DNA of 64,000 nt from an uncultured Flavobacteriales bacterium (GTDB lineage: Bacteria > Bacteroidota > Bacteroidia > Flavobacteriales_G > Salibacteraceae): positions 21,059 to 85,058 of the forward strand of contig CAKZKD010000027.1 of the NCBI GenBank assembly GCA_937121175.1, in the 5' to 3' direction. Position numbers and translations under genes: made by a program. This document shows, one piece after another, positions 1 to 10,600 of the stretch. Every line of letters begins with the position of its first letter. Position 1 is the first letter of the stretch. The notes beneath the pieces are model-generated. The model was not told the origin of the DNA. It did not search any database and saw only the letters and a program-made list of their open reading frames with translations.

Positions 1-188
1 CCGATAATCCAGAAATTTTATGGAACGGAATAAACCAATTAACAAGTGAAACTTGCCCTTCAGGCGTGTACTTCTATGTTTGTGTAGTGAATGAAATAAG
101 ACTTTCAGGAATTATACCAAGAGAAATAAAAGGAAGTATTACGTTACTAAATCAACCCGATTACCAAAAGCCAAAAAACGCTGAATAG
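1..188 (+). CDS. 3' end of a gliding-motility-associated (CHU_C, T9SS type B) surface protein; truncated by window edge
   Basis: The third forward frame is open from base 3 to the TAG at 186-188 and encodes about 61 residues. They contain the hallmarks of the last part of a CHU_C (gliding motility-associated C-terminal, type B sorting) domain: LWNGINQL, then CPSGVYFYVCV, then KGSITLLN, matching the family pattern WNG...GvYfY...GtItl. The protein is therefore probably a type IX secretion substrate or cell-surface protein; everything upstream lies outside the window. Seven bases separate its stop from the riboflavin synthase start, so the two may be co-transcribed, although their functions are unrelated. 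Confidence 0.75.
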   Translation, partial: DNPEILWNGINQLTSETCPSGVYFYVCVVNEIRLSGIIPREIKGSITLLNQPDYQKPKNAE

Positions 189-195
189 ATAGAAT

Positions 196-792
196 ATGTT
201 TACAGGAATTATTGAAGACCTAGGCACAGTAGTAGCAATTAACCATTCGGAATCCAATATTGATCTCACCATAAAAAGTAAGGTCTCGGGTGAACTAAAA
301 ATTGACCAAAGTATTTCTCATAATGGGGTTTGCTTGACCGTTGTCGAGTTACCAAGTAACGATTCACATATAGTAACAGCAATTGATGAAACTCTTCAAA
401 AAAGCAATCTTGGTGAGTTAAAAATAGGAGATGTTGTCAACTTAGAACGTTGTATGCAAATGAATGGTAGATTAGACGGCCATATTGTGCAAGGCCACGT
501 TGATCAAACTGGCAAAGTAGAATCTATTTCAGAAAAAGAAGGCAGTTGGTTCTTTACAATTTCCTATGACGATTCTTTAGGCAATGTTACCGTTGAAAAA
601 GGTTCGATTTGCCTAAACGGAACTAGTCTTACCGCCTTCAATTGCTCCGCTGGTACTTTCACGGTTGCAATTATTCCTTACACCTTTGAACATACTTCTT
701 TCAAGAATCTTCTAATTGGTGATACGGTTAACTTAGAGTTCGACATACTTGGCAAATACATCAAAACCTACATGAATCAACTTTCTTTATAG
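196..792 (+). CDS. ribE: Riboflavin synthase, alpha subunit
   Basis: Catalyses dismutation of two 6,7-dimethyl-8-ribityllumazine molecules to riboflavin, the last step of vitamin B2 synthesis in the cytosol. The 198-residue product starts with the diagnostic MFTGIIE and consists of two homologous lumazine-binding domains of about 95 residues. Each contains the substrate-loop signature: [12 protein letters not shown] near residues 45-56 and [13 protein letters not shown] near residues 135-147. Length is typical. It lies 7 bases after a CHU_C protein gene. Its 3' end overlaps the convergent carboxylase gene by 6 bases, leaving no room for a terminator between them. No other rib gene and no FMN riboswitch is seen here. 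Confidence 0.95.
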   Translation: MFTGIIEDLGTVVAINHSESNIDLTIKSKVSGELKIDQSISHNGVCLTVVELPSNDSHIVTAIDETLQKSNLGELKIGDVVNLERCMQMNGRLDGHIVQGHVDQTGKVESISEKEGSWFFTISYDDSLGNVTVEKGSICLNGTSLTAFNCSAGTFTVAIIPYTFEHTSFKNLLIGDTVNLEFDILGKYIKTYMNQLSL

Positions 793-2331
793 GGGAATAT
801 TACCGTGTTTTTTCTTTGGTAATGTATCAACCTTGTTTGATAACATTCTAAATGCCTTGATAAGCTTGGTTCTTGTATCTTTTGGTTCAATGACCTCATC
901 GACGTAACCTCTCGCTGCTGCATTATACGGATTTGCAAAAAGCTCTGCATATTCGGCCTCTTTTTCTTGAAGCTTCTCCGTTGGATTTTCAGCACTTTTT
1001 ATTTCATTCTTAAAAATGATTTCTGCTGCTCCTTTTGCACCCATTACCGCAATTTCCGCAGTTGGCCAAGCAAAATTCATATCTGCCCCAATGTGCTTGG
1101 AATTCATTACGTCATAAGCGCCACCATATGCTTTTCGAGTAATTACCGTAATACGTGGAACTGTTGCCTCACAAAAAGCATAAAGTAATTTCGCGCCATT
1201 GCTTATTATTCCGTTCCATTCTTGGTCTGTTCCAGGTAAGAATCCAGGCACATCCTCAAACACTAATAGTGGAATGTTAAAACTATCGCAGAAACGCACA
1301 AACCTTCCACCTTTTCTACTCGATTGAATATCGAGAACTCCTGCCAAAACCGCTGGCTGATTAGCAACTATACCAATAGATTTCCCTCCAATTTTGGCGA
1401 AGCCAACAACAATATTTTCAGCAAAATCCTTATGCACTTCCATGAACGTATCAGCATCCACGGTTTCCTCAATCACCTCTCTGATATCATAAGGTTGATT
1501 TGGGTTCTCAGGAATGATGTCGTTTAACTTTAAGCGGTCTTCATTTGAACTTATATCATAAGTTTCTGTAGGCGATTCCTCTTCACAATTCTGAGGAATA
1601 TAGTTCATCAATTGTTTGATGTTATTAATAGCTACAATTTCGTTTGCACAACTAAAATGAGTAACTCCAGACTTGGTAGAATGTGCCGATGCCCCTCCTA
1701 AATCTTCGGCTGAAACTTCTTCGTGAGTCACTGTTTTTACAACGTTTGGTCCTGTGACAAACATGTAAGAAGTGTTTTCCACCATAAAAACAAAATCCGT
1801 TAAGGCTGGGGAATAAACTGCTCCTCCTGCGCATGGACCCATAATAGCCGATATTTGAGGAACTACACCACTTGCTCGGGTATTACGGTAGAAAATGTCG
1901 GCGTATCCGCCTAAGGAAACAACACCTTCTTGAATTCGAGCTCCGCCACTATCGTTGAGTCCAATTACGGGTGCACCATTCTTTACGGCCATGTCCATAA
2001 TTTTGCAAATTTTTTCCGCATGTGCCTCCGCCAAAGAACCACCTAGTACAGTAAAGTCTTGTGAAAAAACATAAACTAGTCTCGAATTTATAGTTCCATA
2101 ACCCGTAACCACTCCATCGCCAAGAAACTTCTGCTTATCTAAGCCAAAATTGGAACTACGATGTGTAACAAGCATTCCTATTTCTTCAAAAGAACCTTCG
2201 TCTAATAAAAAATGAAGGCGCTCTCTCGCTGTAAGCTTAGATTTTTTGTGCTGAGCATCAATTCTTAATTGCCCACCACCAAGCTTTGCTTCTTCTCTTC
2301 GTTCGTTTAAATCGCGAATTTTTTCTTGCAT
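787..2331 (-). CDS. pccB: Acyl-CoA carboxylase, carboxyltransferase (beta) subunit, propionyl-CoA carboxylase type
   Basis: Transfers carboxyl from carboxybiotin to an acyl-CoA, probably propionyl-CoA giving methylmalonyl-CoA. About 514 residues, the usual length. Visible family signatures include the oxyanion-hole/CoA motifs GARIQEG (residues 130-136) and [13 protein letters not shown] (165-177), the ACCase-type second domain ([28 protein letters not shown]) and the ending [21 protein letters not shown]. The frame is open 11 codons further upstream, but the internal ATG at 2331 (MQEKIRDL) fits the family's N-terminus better. The biotin carboxylase/BCCP partner is not in this window. The acyl specificity is inferred from overall resemblance, not from a decisive residue. 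Confidence 0.9.
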   Translation of the reverse strand: MQEKIRDLNERREEAKLGGGQLRIDAQHKKSKLTARERLHFLLDEGSFEEIGMLVTHRSSNFGLDKQKFLGDGVVTGYGTINSRLVYVFSQDFTVLGGSLAEAHAEKICKIMDMAVKNGAPVIGLNDSGGARIQEGVVSLGGYADIFYRNTRASGVVPQISAIMGPCAGGAVYSPALTDFVFMVENTSYMFVTGPNVVKTVTHEEVSAEDLGGASAHSTKSGVTHFSCANEIVAINNIKQLMNYIPQNCEEESPTETYDISSNEDRLKLNDIIPENPNQPYDIREVIEETVDADTFMEVHKDFAENIVVGFAKIGGKSIGIVANQPAVLAGVLDIQSSRKGGRFVRFCDSFNIPLLVFEDVPGFLPGTDQEWNGIISNGAKLLYAFCEATVPRITVITRKAYGGAYDVMNSKHIGADMNFAWPTAEIAVMGAKGAAEIIFKNEIKSAENPTEKLQEKEAEYAELFANPYNAAARGYVDEVIEPKDTRTKLIKAFRMLSNKVDTLPKKKHGNIPL

Positions 2332-2371
2332 ACAGCCTCTTTTTGTTACAATGTAGGGGACCAAAAATAAA

Positions 2372-2399
2372 AAAGACCGCTCTGTTAGAAGCGGTCTTT
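2372..2399 (-). terminator. Rho-independent terminator for the surface-protein genes
   Basis: A perfect 10-bp stem (2372-2381 with 2390-2399, loop of 8) lies 28 bases past the stop of the minus-strand 1728-aa protein. On the minus strand it is followed by a T-rich tract, so it most likely ends that transcript before the carboxylase gene. Confidence 0.85.
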
Positions 2400-2426
2400 A
2401 CAATTATTGTATGAATTAGTTTAAAA

Positions 2427-5400
2427 TTATTGTTTCTCGGTATAAACTATGGTCACTGTTCCTCGATACTCGTGACGCTCGGCTTCATCAAATGTATCTC
2501 CAATAAGGAATCTATACGGGTAAACACCTGCCTTCATAAATTCGCCGCTTCTACTATCTTTACCGTCCCAACCATCTGCGTAGTCACTAGATTCAAAGAG
2601 TAGTTCTCCCCATCGATTATAAACAAACATTTGATACTGATTAAAATCTATCCCTTTACCGATAGGCTTGAATACGTCATTTATTCCATCTCCGTTAGGT
2701 GAAAATGCTTTTGGTATAAACAGCGAGAATTCAGGTCCAATTTCCACATTATAAACGGTATCACTTGTACACCCGTTAGGCGCAGTTACTTCCAATTTAA
2801 CAGGATATCGATCTTGATGAGTTTCTGGAAAGGTAAGTTCAGGGTGTTGTTCTTCACTAGTTGCAAAAGTTCCGAAAGTCCAGTTCCACTCTTGAATATC
2901 AATTAAAGATTTATCCACAAATTGCACATCAGGATTCTGAGTTGTAGGCTTTTTGGGTTCCCAATCAAAAAGAGGAATTGGTGAACGAAGAACATTTACA
3001 AAAGATTCTTTAGTCAAACTATCCCTACACCCGTGTTCATCTGTAATGGAAAGGGTCACATCATATAATCCCGGCAGTTTATAAAACGAAGGCGCTTGAT
3101 TGCAACCGTAAAATTCAATTCCATTACCAAAGTCCCAAATACAATTTACCCCTTGCTTAGGACTCGTATTTGTATAGATAATTTTCGCAGGGTGACATGC
3201 CTCAACTACATCCGCATCAAAATTTACAACGGGTAGCGGGAGAACTTCCACGGTCATTGAATTCGAAACGCTTGGAGAGCCACATTGATCACGCACAGTA
3301 ACAGTATAAGTTGTTGGTTCACCTGGACTTGCCAAAGGGTTTGGCAAATTCGGGTCATTGATTCCAAGTTTTGGTGACCAATCGTAAATAAAACCTCTAC
3401 CATCACCACCAGCTGCCGTAACTGGCAACTGTGTGTTTTCGTTCAAGCATACTGTTCTATTTTCAGGCATTTCTACACTCAATGAATCAAACAGTTCAAC
3501 TCTAATTTTTCGAGTGAGGCTAATACATCCTGCAGTATCCTGAGCATACACCCAATATGTTGTACTTTCTTCCGGGCAAACTCGTTGTGCCTGAACCGTA
3601 CTTGATATTCCGGGAATCCATTGATAAGAATACTCCGCACTATTCCCACCAGTTGCGTTTACAATCATATCTGCACAAGTACTTACACAAATAGTAGTAG
3701 AATCGTATGTTGAAGTAAGTTGAACTTCTGGTGGTTCAATGACCGTAATGGTGTCGAAAACACTACAATCGTTGATATCTTTAACTCTTATAAAATAGGT
3801 TTCTGGTTCAAGTTTATTGAATGAACTTATCTGACTGTATGTAGCGCCTTGATTTCGAGTGTAGAACAAAGCCTGCTTTCCACCACGCGCATAAATTTCA
3901 ATTTGCCCATCATCTGTGCCGTTACAGGTACCGTTTTTATGAACTATACTATCAACCACAACCTTAGGATACTCCTGAATAGTAATGTTTTTCACGAACG
4001 TACAGTTGTTTGCATCAGTTAAAATCAGTGAGTCTGGCCCACCTGAAAGCCTCAGCGCTGAATCTCGAGTAGAGCCATTCCCCCATTGATAATTGTAAGG
4101 TGTAACACCACCTACAGCTACACCATGAGCCCACGCATCCGCATCACCATTACAGGTAACCTCGGAGTAGTACAAGTCCGCATACAAGGAATCTGGATGC
4201 CACAAGGTAACTTCTATTGGCTTAGTTTGACAAACTGGATTACTAGCTGACTGCACCACCACAGTATATTTACCCGAATCTAACCCCGTGAAAACTGGGT
4301 TATTAGGTATGAAACTTGAACTTGGGTTAATGCTGTACGACAGTTGACCTACTCCTTGGCTTGCAAAAATGTTTATCTCACCATTACCAGCATTGAAACA
4401 ATCCAAATCCTTTGTAGTGATAGAGTCAATAATTGGTGCATCATTCGTAAATGTATCGATAAACTCGCGGAAACATTTCCCAGCATCTGTAACTCTTATA
4501 GTGTAGTATCCATTGTTCAAGTTATTGAACATCCCATTACTATTCGCTAAGTTTTTACCACCACCAACTAAGGTGTATGAATACGGAGTCAACCCACCAA
4601 CTCCTGTAATTTGAATCGACCCATTATCAAAACCACAACTAGGTGGGTTAGGGGTTACGACCGGATCAGGTAAGGCTCTCATGTTTATGCGAAATGTATC
4701 GTTTATGTTGCAACCACAAGTATCACCAAAAGTTAAATAGAATTCTGTGTTTACTGTTGCCATTAATCTAGGGTTAGCAATAGTATCATTTGATATGTAA
4801 GCAGAAGTATCACTTGCAGTCCAACGATAAAATCGATCTCCAGGACAAGAAGTTCTTGTATTTACATTTACAGAAATTGTATCAAACGGACATAAAATTG
4901 TGTCTTTACTTACGTCTAACTTTATTAAATCCAAATGAATTTTTGTCGAAGTACCAGAACACTTATTGAAAGTGTCTTGAACAAATGCCTGATAGGTAAT
5001 TGAATCTGTGATACTTGCGATCGGATTATAAATGGTGTCAGTGTTCAAAAATTTACTTGGCGTCCAAGTATATTTATATGCCATAGGATCGGGAGCTTGA
5101 CAAACATTAAATTTAATATTCGGCCTGTTTTTGTCGTTAAACAAAGACGGGATTGGAATTGCACATGCTCCAGAGGCCGCAGTTGCCCCTCTAACAGAAG
5201 AGTATGAAGTCGTAGTGTATCGAATTCGACAATTTTCTGAAGTTCCAGAATTTAAATAACATATTTCGATAAGAAGGTTCGATGTGCCATCATAATCATA
5301 ACCAATATCAAAAGGGTGGTAGTTCCATCCCTGTTGTACAACGTATGTTTTGGGATTATAAACCTGACCTAAGCCACTAGTAACTAATCCAGTAAGACTA

Positions 5401-7613
5401 GATAAATTTGTACATCCCATTTTTATTGTGTATCCACCATAATTAGTTGTCCCTTTTATTTCATCAACGTAAAAGCTAATTCCTTGAATAATTCCATTAC
5501 TGATACTCGCTGCGGAAAGCTCACTTGCTCTAAATAAATATTGTTGACGTGCACTTTTTTGCAAATTACCATAGGGAGTTGGCCAAGTATCAAAACCGCT
5601 ACCAGTTGCAGCGTTTCTAGTTGTATCCGTACCAATTGTTAAGTCTTGAGATGCTCCAGAGCACGCCCCTTGTGTTAGACCGCAAGAGGTTGGACGATAT
5701 CCCATTTCCAATGACAAATACGATTTTGCTCCTTTACAAATTACTGTATCAGAGGCAGTTGCAATAATATTATCTGGAAAAGGCGGAGTAACTCGCAGAT
5801 TCATGGAATCTAACCGAACGCAGCCCGAATCTGACGTTACCGTAACATGGTATTTCTTATCCGTGAGCGGAGTCGCTATTGGATTTCCAATGCTATCATA
5901 ATCCAATGTTCTAGAATCGTTCCACTTGTAGGAATAGGTAGGTAAAAGTTTGTTTGGTGTTACATTTAATTGAATGCTGGAGTCATTAAAACAAATTAAA
6001 GTATCATTCGTGATGGAGAGCCTAAAGGTATCTGCCACAGTTATTTGAATCGAATCTCTAACACTACAAGCTTGCGCTTTTACACAACCTTGTTGTAAAT
6101 CTGACCATACTTCAAGCAACGTAGTCTTGCTCGGTAAAAACTTCATAGTTCTATTCGTATCTACAGCCGTGGTATCTGACCAAACATTTTGATTTGGCCC
6201 ACTATAATAGAGCGAATCTCCCCAAACACTTTTCCATTGGTAGAGTTTGCCTCCTGCTGCGTCTAACCTTACAGTATCTCCAGCACAAACAGCAGTATCC
6301 CTTCCGGCATTTGTGCTATTTCTAACATTAATTTCAAATACTGAAAAACCGTTACCTGGGTACTGACAATAGTTATCATTGAAAACAAGGTAGAATATTT
6401 TAACTGGATTCAAGCCAATTGTCGCCCTCCAGTTCCATCGCACCACTGCTTTAGTTCGTGACAGGTAATTAATGCTCATTGTGGCTCCAGGAAGTACTTT
6501 ATCAAAGTTGGACTGAAATAACAATGTGTCAATTGTAGTAATTCCGGAATCAATATCTACAATGGTATCTTCCCAAGAAATATATTCTCCATTGCAAACT
6601 TCTAGTTGATAATCTCCAATTCTAGTATAGTTGTCGCCTTGAATATTTGAAATTCCAGAAACATCTCGAGGAACATTATTTGAACAAGTTTCAATTCTAA
6701 ATTGAACATCACGCAGTGTTTGTGCCTTGAGGACTCCAGTACAACGTTCATATTCTTTCACCCAAAATGCAACTACCCGTTTTCCACCTGTAGTCGGCGT
6801 AAACTCGATCAACCCAGTTGCACTATCCATAATAAGACCTGATGCGGGCGCAGTTGCAGAAAAACCTCCATTATAATTTGCACACTGAACTACACCACTT
6901 GTAACACCTAGCGCACAATCTAATTCAAACCTTAGACTGTCTCCGTCGTTATCAATTGTTCCAATTCCGTAAAGCACCTTTTTACCAATACATGCTGAAG
7001 GTATTGGCTTAACTTCATCTGCAAAATCAGGTGCAGAATTCGTAGGAAAGTTAAGTGAATTAAAGAATGTGTGAACATACATTGAGCTGGTACTAATATT
7101 ACTTCCAGCGTTATTTCTACAACAGACTGGCTCAAAGCCAATCCTTTGCCAAGCACAAGGAGTCAAGGTTAGAATTGTAGAAAATTTAAATCTCAAGTAT
7201 CCTTGAGCACCTCCTGCTGAACGACAACGAGAAGTTGGCGTAGTGTTCGGATTTAATATATTATCACATACATCAGATATTTCCTCAGCTATTAATGTGT
7301 TGCTTCCTTGCGTTATTGTGACACCTGCATATGGGCCTCCAAATGGTGCAGGTGTAGGTGCAACAAAAGCTAAATGTGTTACTGTTTGCACACTAGTCAC
7401 GGCTGTAGGTACGCACTCCACATCTAACGTTTCCGTAAAAGAGCTATAAGTGGCACCAGAGCAATCTCTGAATACCGCAGCTTCAATATACCATTGGTTA
7501 CTACCTAATGATTTGTATTTGATACTTCCCCCAGAAATATGGGAGGCTTTTGATTGTAATGCAACACCCGTGAGTAAAAAAGTTATTGCAAGAAATTTGA
7601 TAAATGATTTCAT
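2427..7613 (-). CDS. Giant T9SS type B surface protein (gliding-motility-associated, SprB/PKD repeats), copy B
   Basis: 1728 residues. Signal peptide about 1-23 (ends LQSKA), then a Cys-rich N-terminal domain (about 24-430; HISGGSIKY, FRDCSGATY, PVCCRN) shared with the next two genes. Ig-like domains follow to about 640; the inserted module at about 643-838 interrupts one of them. SprB-like repeats (for example CGFDNGSIQITGVGG) and Ig/PKD domains (CIWDFGNG) come next, and the last 95 residues are a CHU_C sorting domain (FSPNGDGINDVF, VYNRWG, DGWDGK). It should be exported by the Sec and type IX systems and displayed on the cell. It starts only 10 bases after the stop of its paralogue at 7624, so they form an operon ending at the hairpin 2372-2399. 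The ligand or adhesive role is unknown. Confidence 0.88.
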   Translation of the reverse strand: MKSFIKFLAITFLLTGVALQSKASHISGGSIKYKSLGSNQWYIEAAVFRDCSGATYSSFTETLDVECVPTAVTSVQTVTHLAFVAPTPAPFGGPYAGVTITQGSNTLIAEEISDVCDNILNPNTTPTSRCRSAGGAQGYLRFKFSTILTLTPCAWQRIGFEPVCCRNNAGSNISTSSMYVHTFFNSLNFPTNSAPDFADEVKPIPSACIGKKVLYGIGTIDNDGDSLRFELDCALGVTSGVVQCANYNGGFSATAPASGLIMDSATGLIEFTPTTGGKRVVAFWVKEYERCTGVLKAQTLRDVQFRIETCSNNVPRDVSGISNIQGDNYTRIGDYQLEVCNGEYISWEDTIVDIDSGITTIDTLLFQSNFDKVLPGATMSINYLSRTKAVVRWNWRATIGLNPVKIFYLVFNDNYCQYPGNGFSVFEINVRNSTNAGRDTAVCAGDTVRLDAAGGKLYQWKSVWGDSLYYSGPNQNVWSDTTAVDTNRTMKFLPSKTTLLEVWSDLQQGCVKAQACSVRDSIQITVADTFRLSITNDTLICFNDSSIQLNVTPNKLLPTYSYKWNDSRTLDYDSIGNPIATPLTDKKYHVTVTSDSGCVRLDSMNLRVTPPFPDNIIATASDTVICKGAKSYLSLEMGYRPTSCGLTQGACSGASQDLTIGTDTTRNAATGSGFDTWPTPYGNLQKSARQQYLFRASELSAASISNGIIQGISFYVDEIKGTTNYGGYTIKMGCTNLSSLTGLVTSGLGQVYNPKTYVVQQGWNYHPFDIGYDYDGTSNLLIEICYLNSGTSENCRIRYTTTSYSSVRGATAASGACAIPIPSLFNDKNRPNIKFNVCQAPDPMAYKYTWTPSKFLNTDTIYNPIASITDSITYQAFVQDTFNKCSGTSTKIHLDLIKLDVSKDTILCPFDTISVNVNTRTSCPGDRFYRWTASDTSAYISNDTIANPRLMATVNTEFYLTFGDTCGCNINDTFRINMRALPDPVVTPNPPSCGFDNGSIQITGVGGLTPYSYTLVGGGKNLANSNGMFNNLNNGYYTIRVTDAGKCFREFIDTFTNDAPIIDSITTKDLDCFNAGNGEINIFASQGVGQLSYSINPSSSFIPNNPVFTGLDSGKYTVVVQSASNPVCQTKPIEVTLWHPDSLYADLYYSEVTCNGDADAWAHGVAVGGVTPYNYQWGNGSTRDSALRLSGGPDSLILTDANNCTFVKNITIQEYPKVVVDSIVHKNGTCNGTDDGQIEIYARGGKQALFYTRNQGATYSQISSFNKLEPETYFIRVKDINDCSVFDTITVIEPPEVQLTSTYDSTTICVSTCADMIVNATGGNSAEYSYQWIPGISSTVQAQRVCPEESTTYWVYAQDTAGCISLTRKIRVELFDSLSVEMPENRTVCLNENTQLPVTAAGGDGRGFIYDWSPKLGINDPNLPNPLASPGEPTTYTVTVRDQCGSPSVSNSMTVEVLPLPVVNFDADVVEACHPAKIIYTNTSPKQGVNCIWDFGNGIEFYGCNQAPSFYKLPGLYDVTLSITDEHGCRDSLTKESFVNVLRSPIPLFDWEPKKPTTQNPDVQFVDKSLIDIQEWNWTFGTFATSEEQHPELTFPETHQDRYPVKLEVTAPNGCTSDTVYNVEIGPEFSLFIPKAFSPNGDGINDVFKPIGKGIDFNQYQMFVYNRWGELLFESSDYADGWDGKDSRSGEFMKAGVYPYRFLIGDTFDEAERHEYRGTVTIVYTEKQ
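5100..5687 (-). other. Inserted ~195-residue module inside an Ig-like domain (copy B)
   Basis: Residues about 643-838 of copy B sit between the start of an Ig-like domain (DTVICKGAKSYLSLEMGY) and its continuation (AYKYTWTPSKFL). The insert has its own recurring landmarks: RQQYLFRASEL, IQGISFYVDEI, GWNYHPFD, DGTSNLLIEICY and RPNIKFNVC. The same landmarks occur at the equivalent place in the two neighbouring paralogues, so this is a nested domain and not an assembly artefact. Function unknown. Confidence 0.7.
6033..7541 (-). repeat. Paralogous direct repeat, copy B (pairs with 11296-12801)
   Basis: This stretch encodes residues about 25-527 of copy B and is nearly the same as 11296-12801 in copy A at protein level, with long runs of near-identical DNA, for example around 7465-7545 versus 12720-12800. 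The two copies are in direct orientation about 5.26 kb apart, as expected of a tandem gene duplication. Similarity fades after the VRDS.QITVA segment. Confidence 0.8.
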
Positions 7614-7623
7614 ATTTTCCTCC

Positions 7624-10600
7624 CTATTTTACAATGGTTACAGTTCCAAAACGCTCGTAGAGACTCTTTTCACTACCATCTTCACTTATTACCACTCGCC
7701 AAGTATAAACCCCAACAGCAGCCTTTTCACCACTTTCATTTATAGTTCCATCCCAACCATCAGCATAATTTGAAGTTGCAAAAACTTGAGTTCCCCATCT
7801 GTCATAAACAGAAACATCATAGTAATCTGCCTCAAAACCAGCACCTACTGGTTTCCAAACATCATTCTTTCCATCACCATTTGGAGTAAAGCTTGAAGGT
7901 ACATACATGAAAAATTGAGGGTCAATATTTACATTTCTAATAGTGTCATCACTACACCCAAAAATATTCGTAACCTCCAACTTAACCGGGTATATTCCCT
8001 TCTCTTCATCCGGAAATTTGAATTTCGGATTTGCTTCTTGGGAAGTATCAATACTTGAAAAATTCCATTCATACTGATTAACTTTCCCTTCGGATAAATC
8101 CGTGAAATCCAATTCAGAATCCATAATTGTTGTAGGCTGCGGGCTCATGGAAAAATTAGCTAATGGAACAGGATGAATTGTCAAATAATTATCCCTCACT
8201 AATGAATCAACACAACCATCAGTACCAATTACCTTTAGCTTAACATTGTAAGTGCCCGATTGGGAGTACAGCTTAGTTACATCTCCACATGTAGTTGCTT
8301 CCGAACCATCTCCAAACTCCCAAGTACATCGGTATGAATCATTAGTCTTATTATCAAAATAGACTTCGAAAGGAGGGCAACCAGTCAACGAATCTGTAGA
8401 AAAATCAACAATTGGTTGAGGTAAAATTGAAATTTTAACGCTATCCATCACTTCTGGGCTTCCACATTTATCATTTACTGTAAGAGTGTAAGTAACATCT
8501 TCTTCAGGAGAAGCAATAGGATTCTTAATGAAGGCATTTGTAAGGTTTGCAAATGGTTGCCATAAGTAAGTCAACTCAGTTCCGTCACCTCCAGTTGCAT
8601 TTGCATCAAATTCCACAAAAGCGCCATCGCAAATAGCCGTATCAGTAGGCATATCAATTCGTAATGAATCAAATAAATTAACCTTAAGGATAACAGTATT
8701 TGAAATACACCCTTTTTCATCACTTGCATACACCGTAAACAAGTTTTCTTTTTCAGTAGGGCAAACTGGAGCAACATTGATAGTCGTAATTGCAGGAGTC
8801 CAATTGTAATTATGATTTAAAGAATTACCTCCAGATGAATTTACTTCCAATTTAGCGCAAGTATTCACACAGATTTTAAAGCTGTCCTGGGGTGTCGTTA
8901 ATTGCATTAATGGCGGTTGGGTAACCGTTACCAAAGAATCGATTCTACATCCATATTTATCAATAGTGGTAATGTTGTAATTTCCAATAGGCAAAGCCTT
9001 AATTGGGCCATCAGTTGTATCCAACTCTATCCAATCAGCGCTAGTAGGCGTAGGAATTATCATTGTATTAGCACTATCTATACTAAATTCAAAAGGTCCA
9101 GTTCCTCCTTTCAGTCCAACAAATATTTTAGCATCCATGTAATCGAAACATGCTGGCTCCGAAATACTTATAGAGTCATATAGAAGTTCATCACTTTCAA
9201 GAATTTCAAATGTTGTATCTACTTCACAGCCATTGCTATCAAGCACCTTTAAGGAATACGAATCATAGGCAAAGAGCTTAGTTATCACAGTATCAGCAAC
9301 TTGTAATGGTAAATGTGTAGCATTTGGGCTTACACCAGCCCAAGTAAAAGTGTAAGGTTTAATTCCACCTGTAACAACACCCTTGGCTTCTCCCAAACCA
9401 ACATTAAAACACGAATCGATTATTGTACTAAATCTGAGCTTAAAGGAATCTGGCTCAGACAGCGAAATGCGTTCTGGAAAAGAAGTACAACCTAAATTTC
9501 CTCTTGCATAAACCACATAGTTCCCTGGCTTCAAATTCTTTACAACTGAATCTGGCCCCCAATTTTGCCCAGCATCAACGCTATACTGAAACGAAGGTAC
9601 TCCTACGCCAGGTTTAGTTTCAATACGTATTTCACCATCAGCAAAACCTGCACAAGAAACATCCTTGGGTATTAATGCAGTAATTTGAGGGGCATTATCA
9701 TTGAACAAGGTGTCTGCAACCATTGGACTTATACAACCAATAGAATCAATGATTTGCGCATTATAGAATCCAATACGTTGATTTATAAAAGTATCAACCG
9801 CATTAAAAGTGCGCCCTGAGTCAAGACTAAAAAGGTAAGGCCCAAAGCCACCAACCGCATTTATTTTTATACGGCCATTAGATAATCCACAGTCTGGATT
9901 ATACATTGCCATGTCTGGTTCTTTTAAAGAATCTGCATAGACCATTAAACTGTCTGTCAACGCGCAACCACAGTTATCGTGAAAGGTAACTGTTACCATG
10001 GTGGTTTTTGGCACAGAGACAATTGCGTTCTTAACGGAATCATCTTTAAAGTATTGAGACGGAGTCCAAACAAACACCCCATTTCCACCACAAGATGTTA
10101 CCACATCAGGAAACAGTTGAACACTGTCATTAGGACACATGGACGTATCAGGACCAGCATCAATAGACGCAATATTAATTTTTAGACTAGTCGTATCTTG
10201 ACAACCACCAGCCGTATCTGTTAGTGTAACCGTGTATGTCATTGAAGAATCAATGTTGGCGATAGGGTTTTTAACTGTATCAAAATTCAAACCTAGTGAA
10301 GGGGTCCACTTGTATGTAAATTCACTAGAATCCCTTTGTCCACAGAATGAAAGCTTTAAATTAGGCCTGTTAACTCTACTCGCAAGCCAAGGAGTTGGAT
10401 CAGTACAACGAGGCCCCGTACCGTATGTTGTGATACATGAATTAAAAGTAGCAGCCGTAGGAGAAATCGCAACCGCAGCGTTCGAAGTAGTAGCCACACC
10501 AGTATTATCAAAGCAAATTTCTACAATCAGATTGTTTCCACTTGCTATTTCGTAATTGACATCAAAAGTGTGCATATTCCAACCCTGAGCAATGGTAATG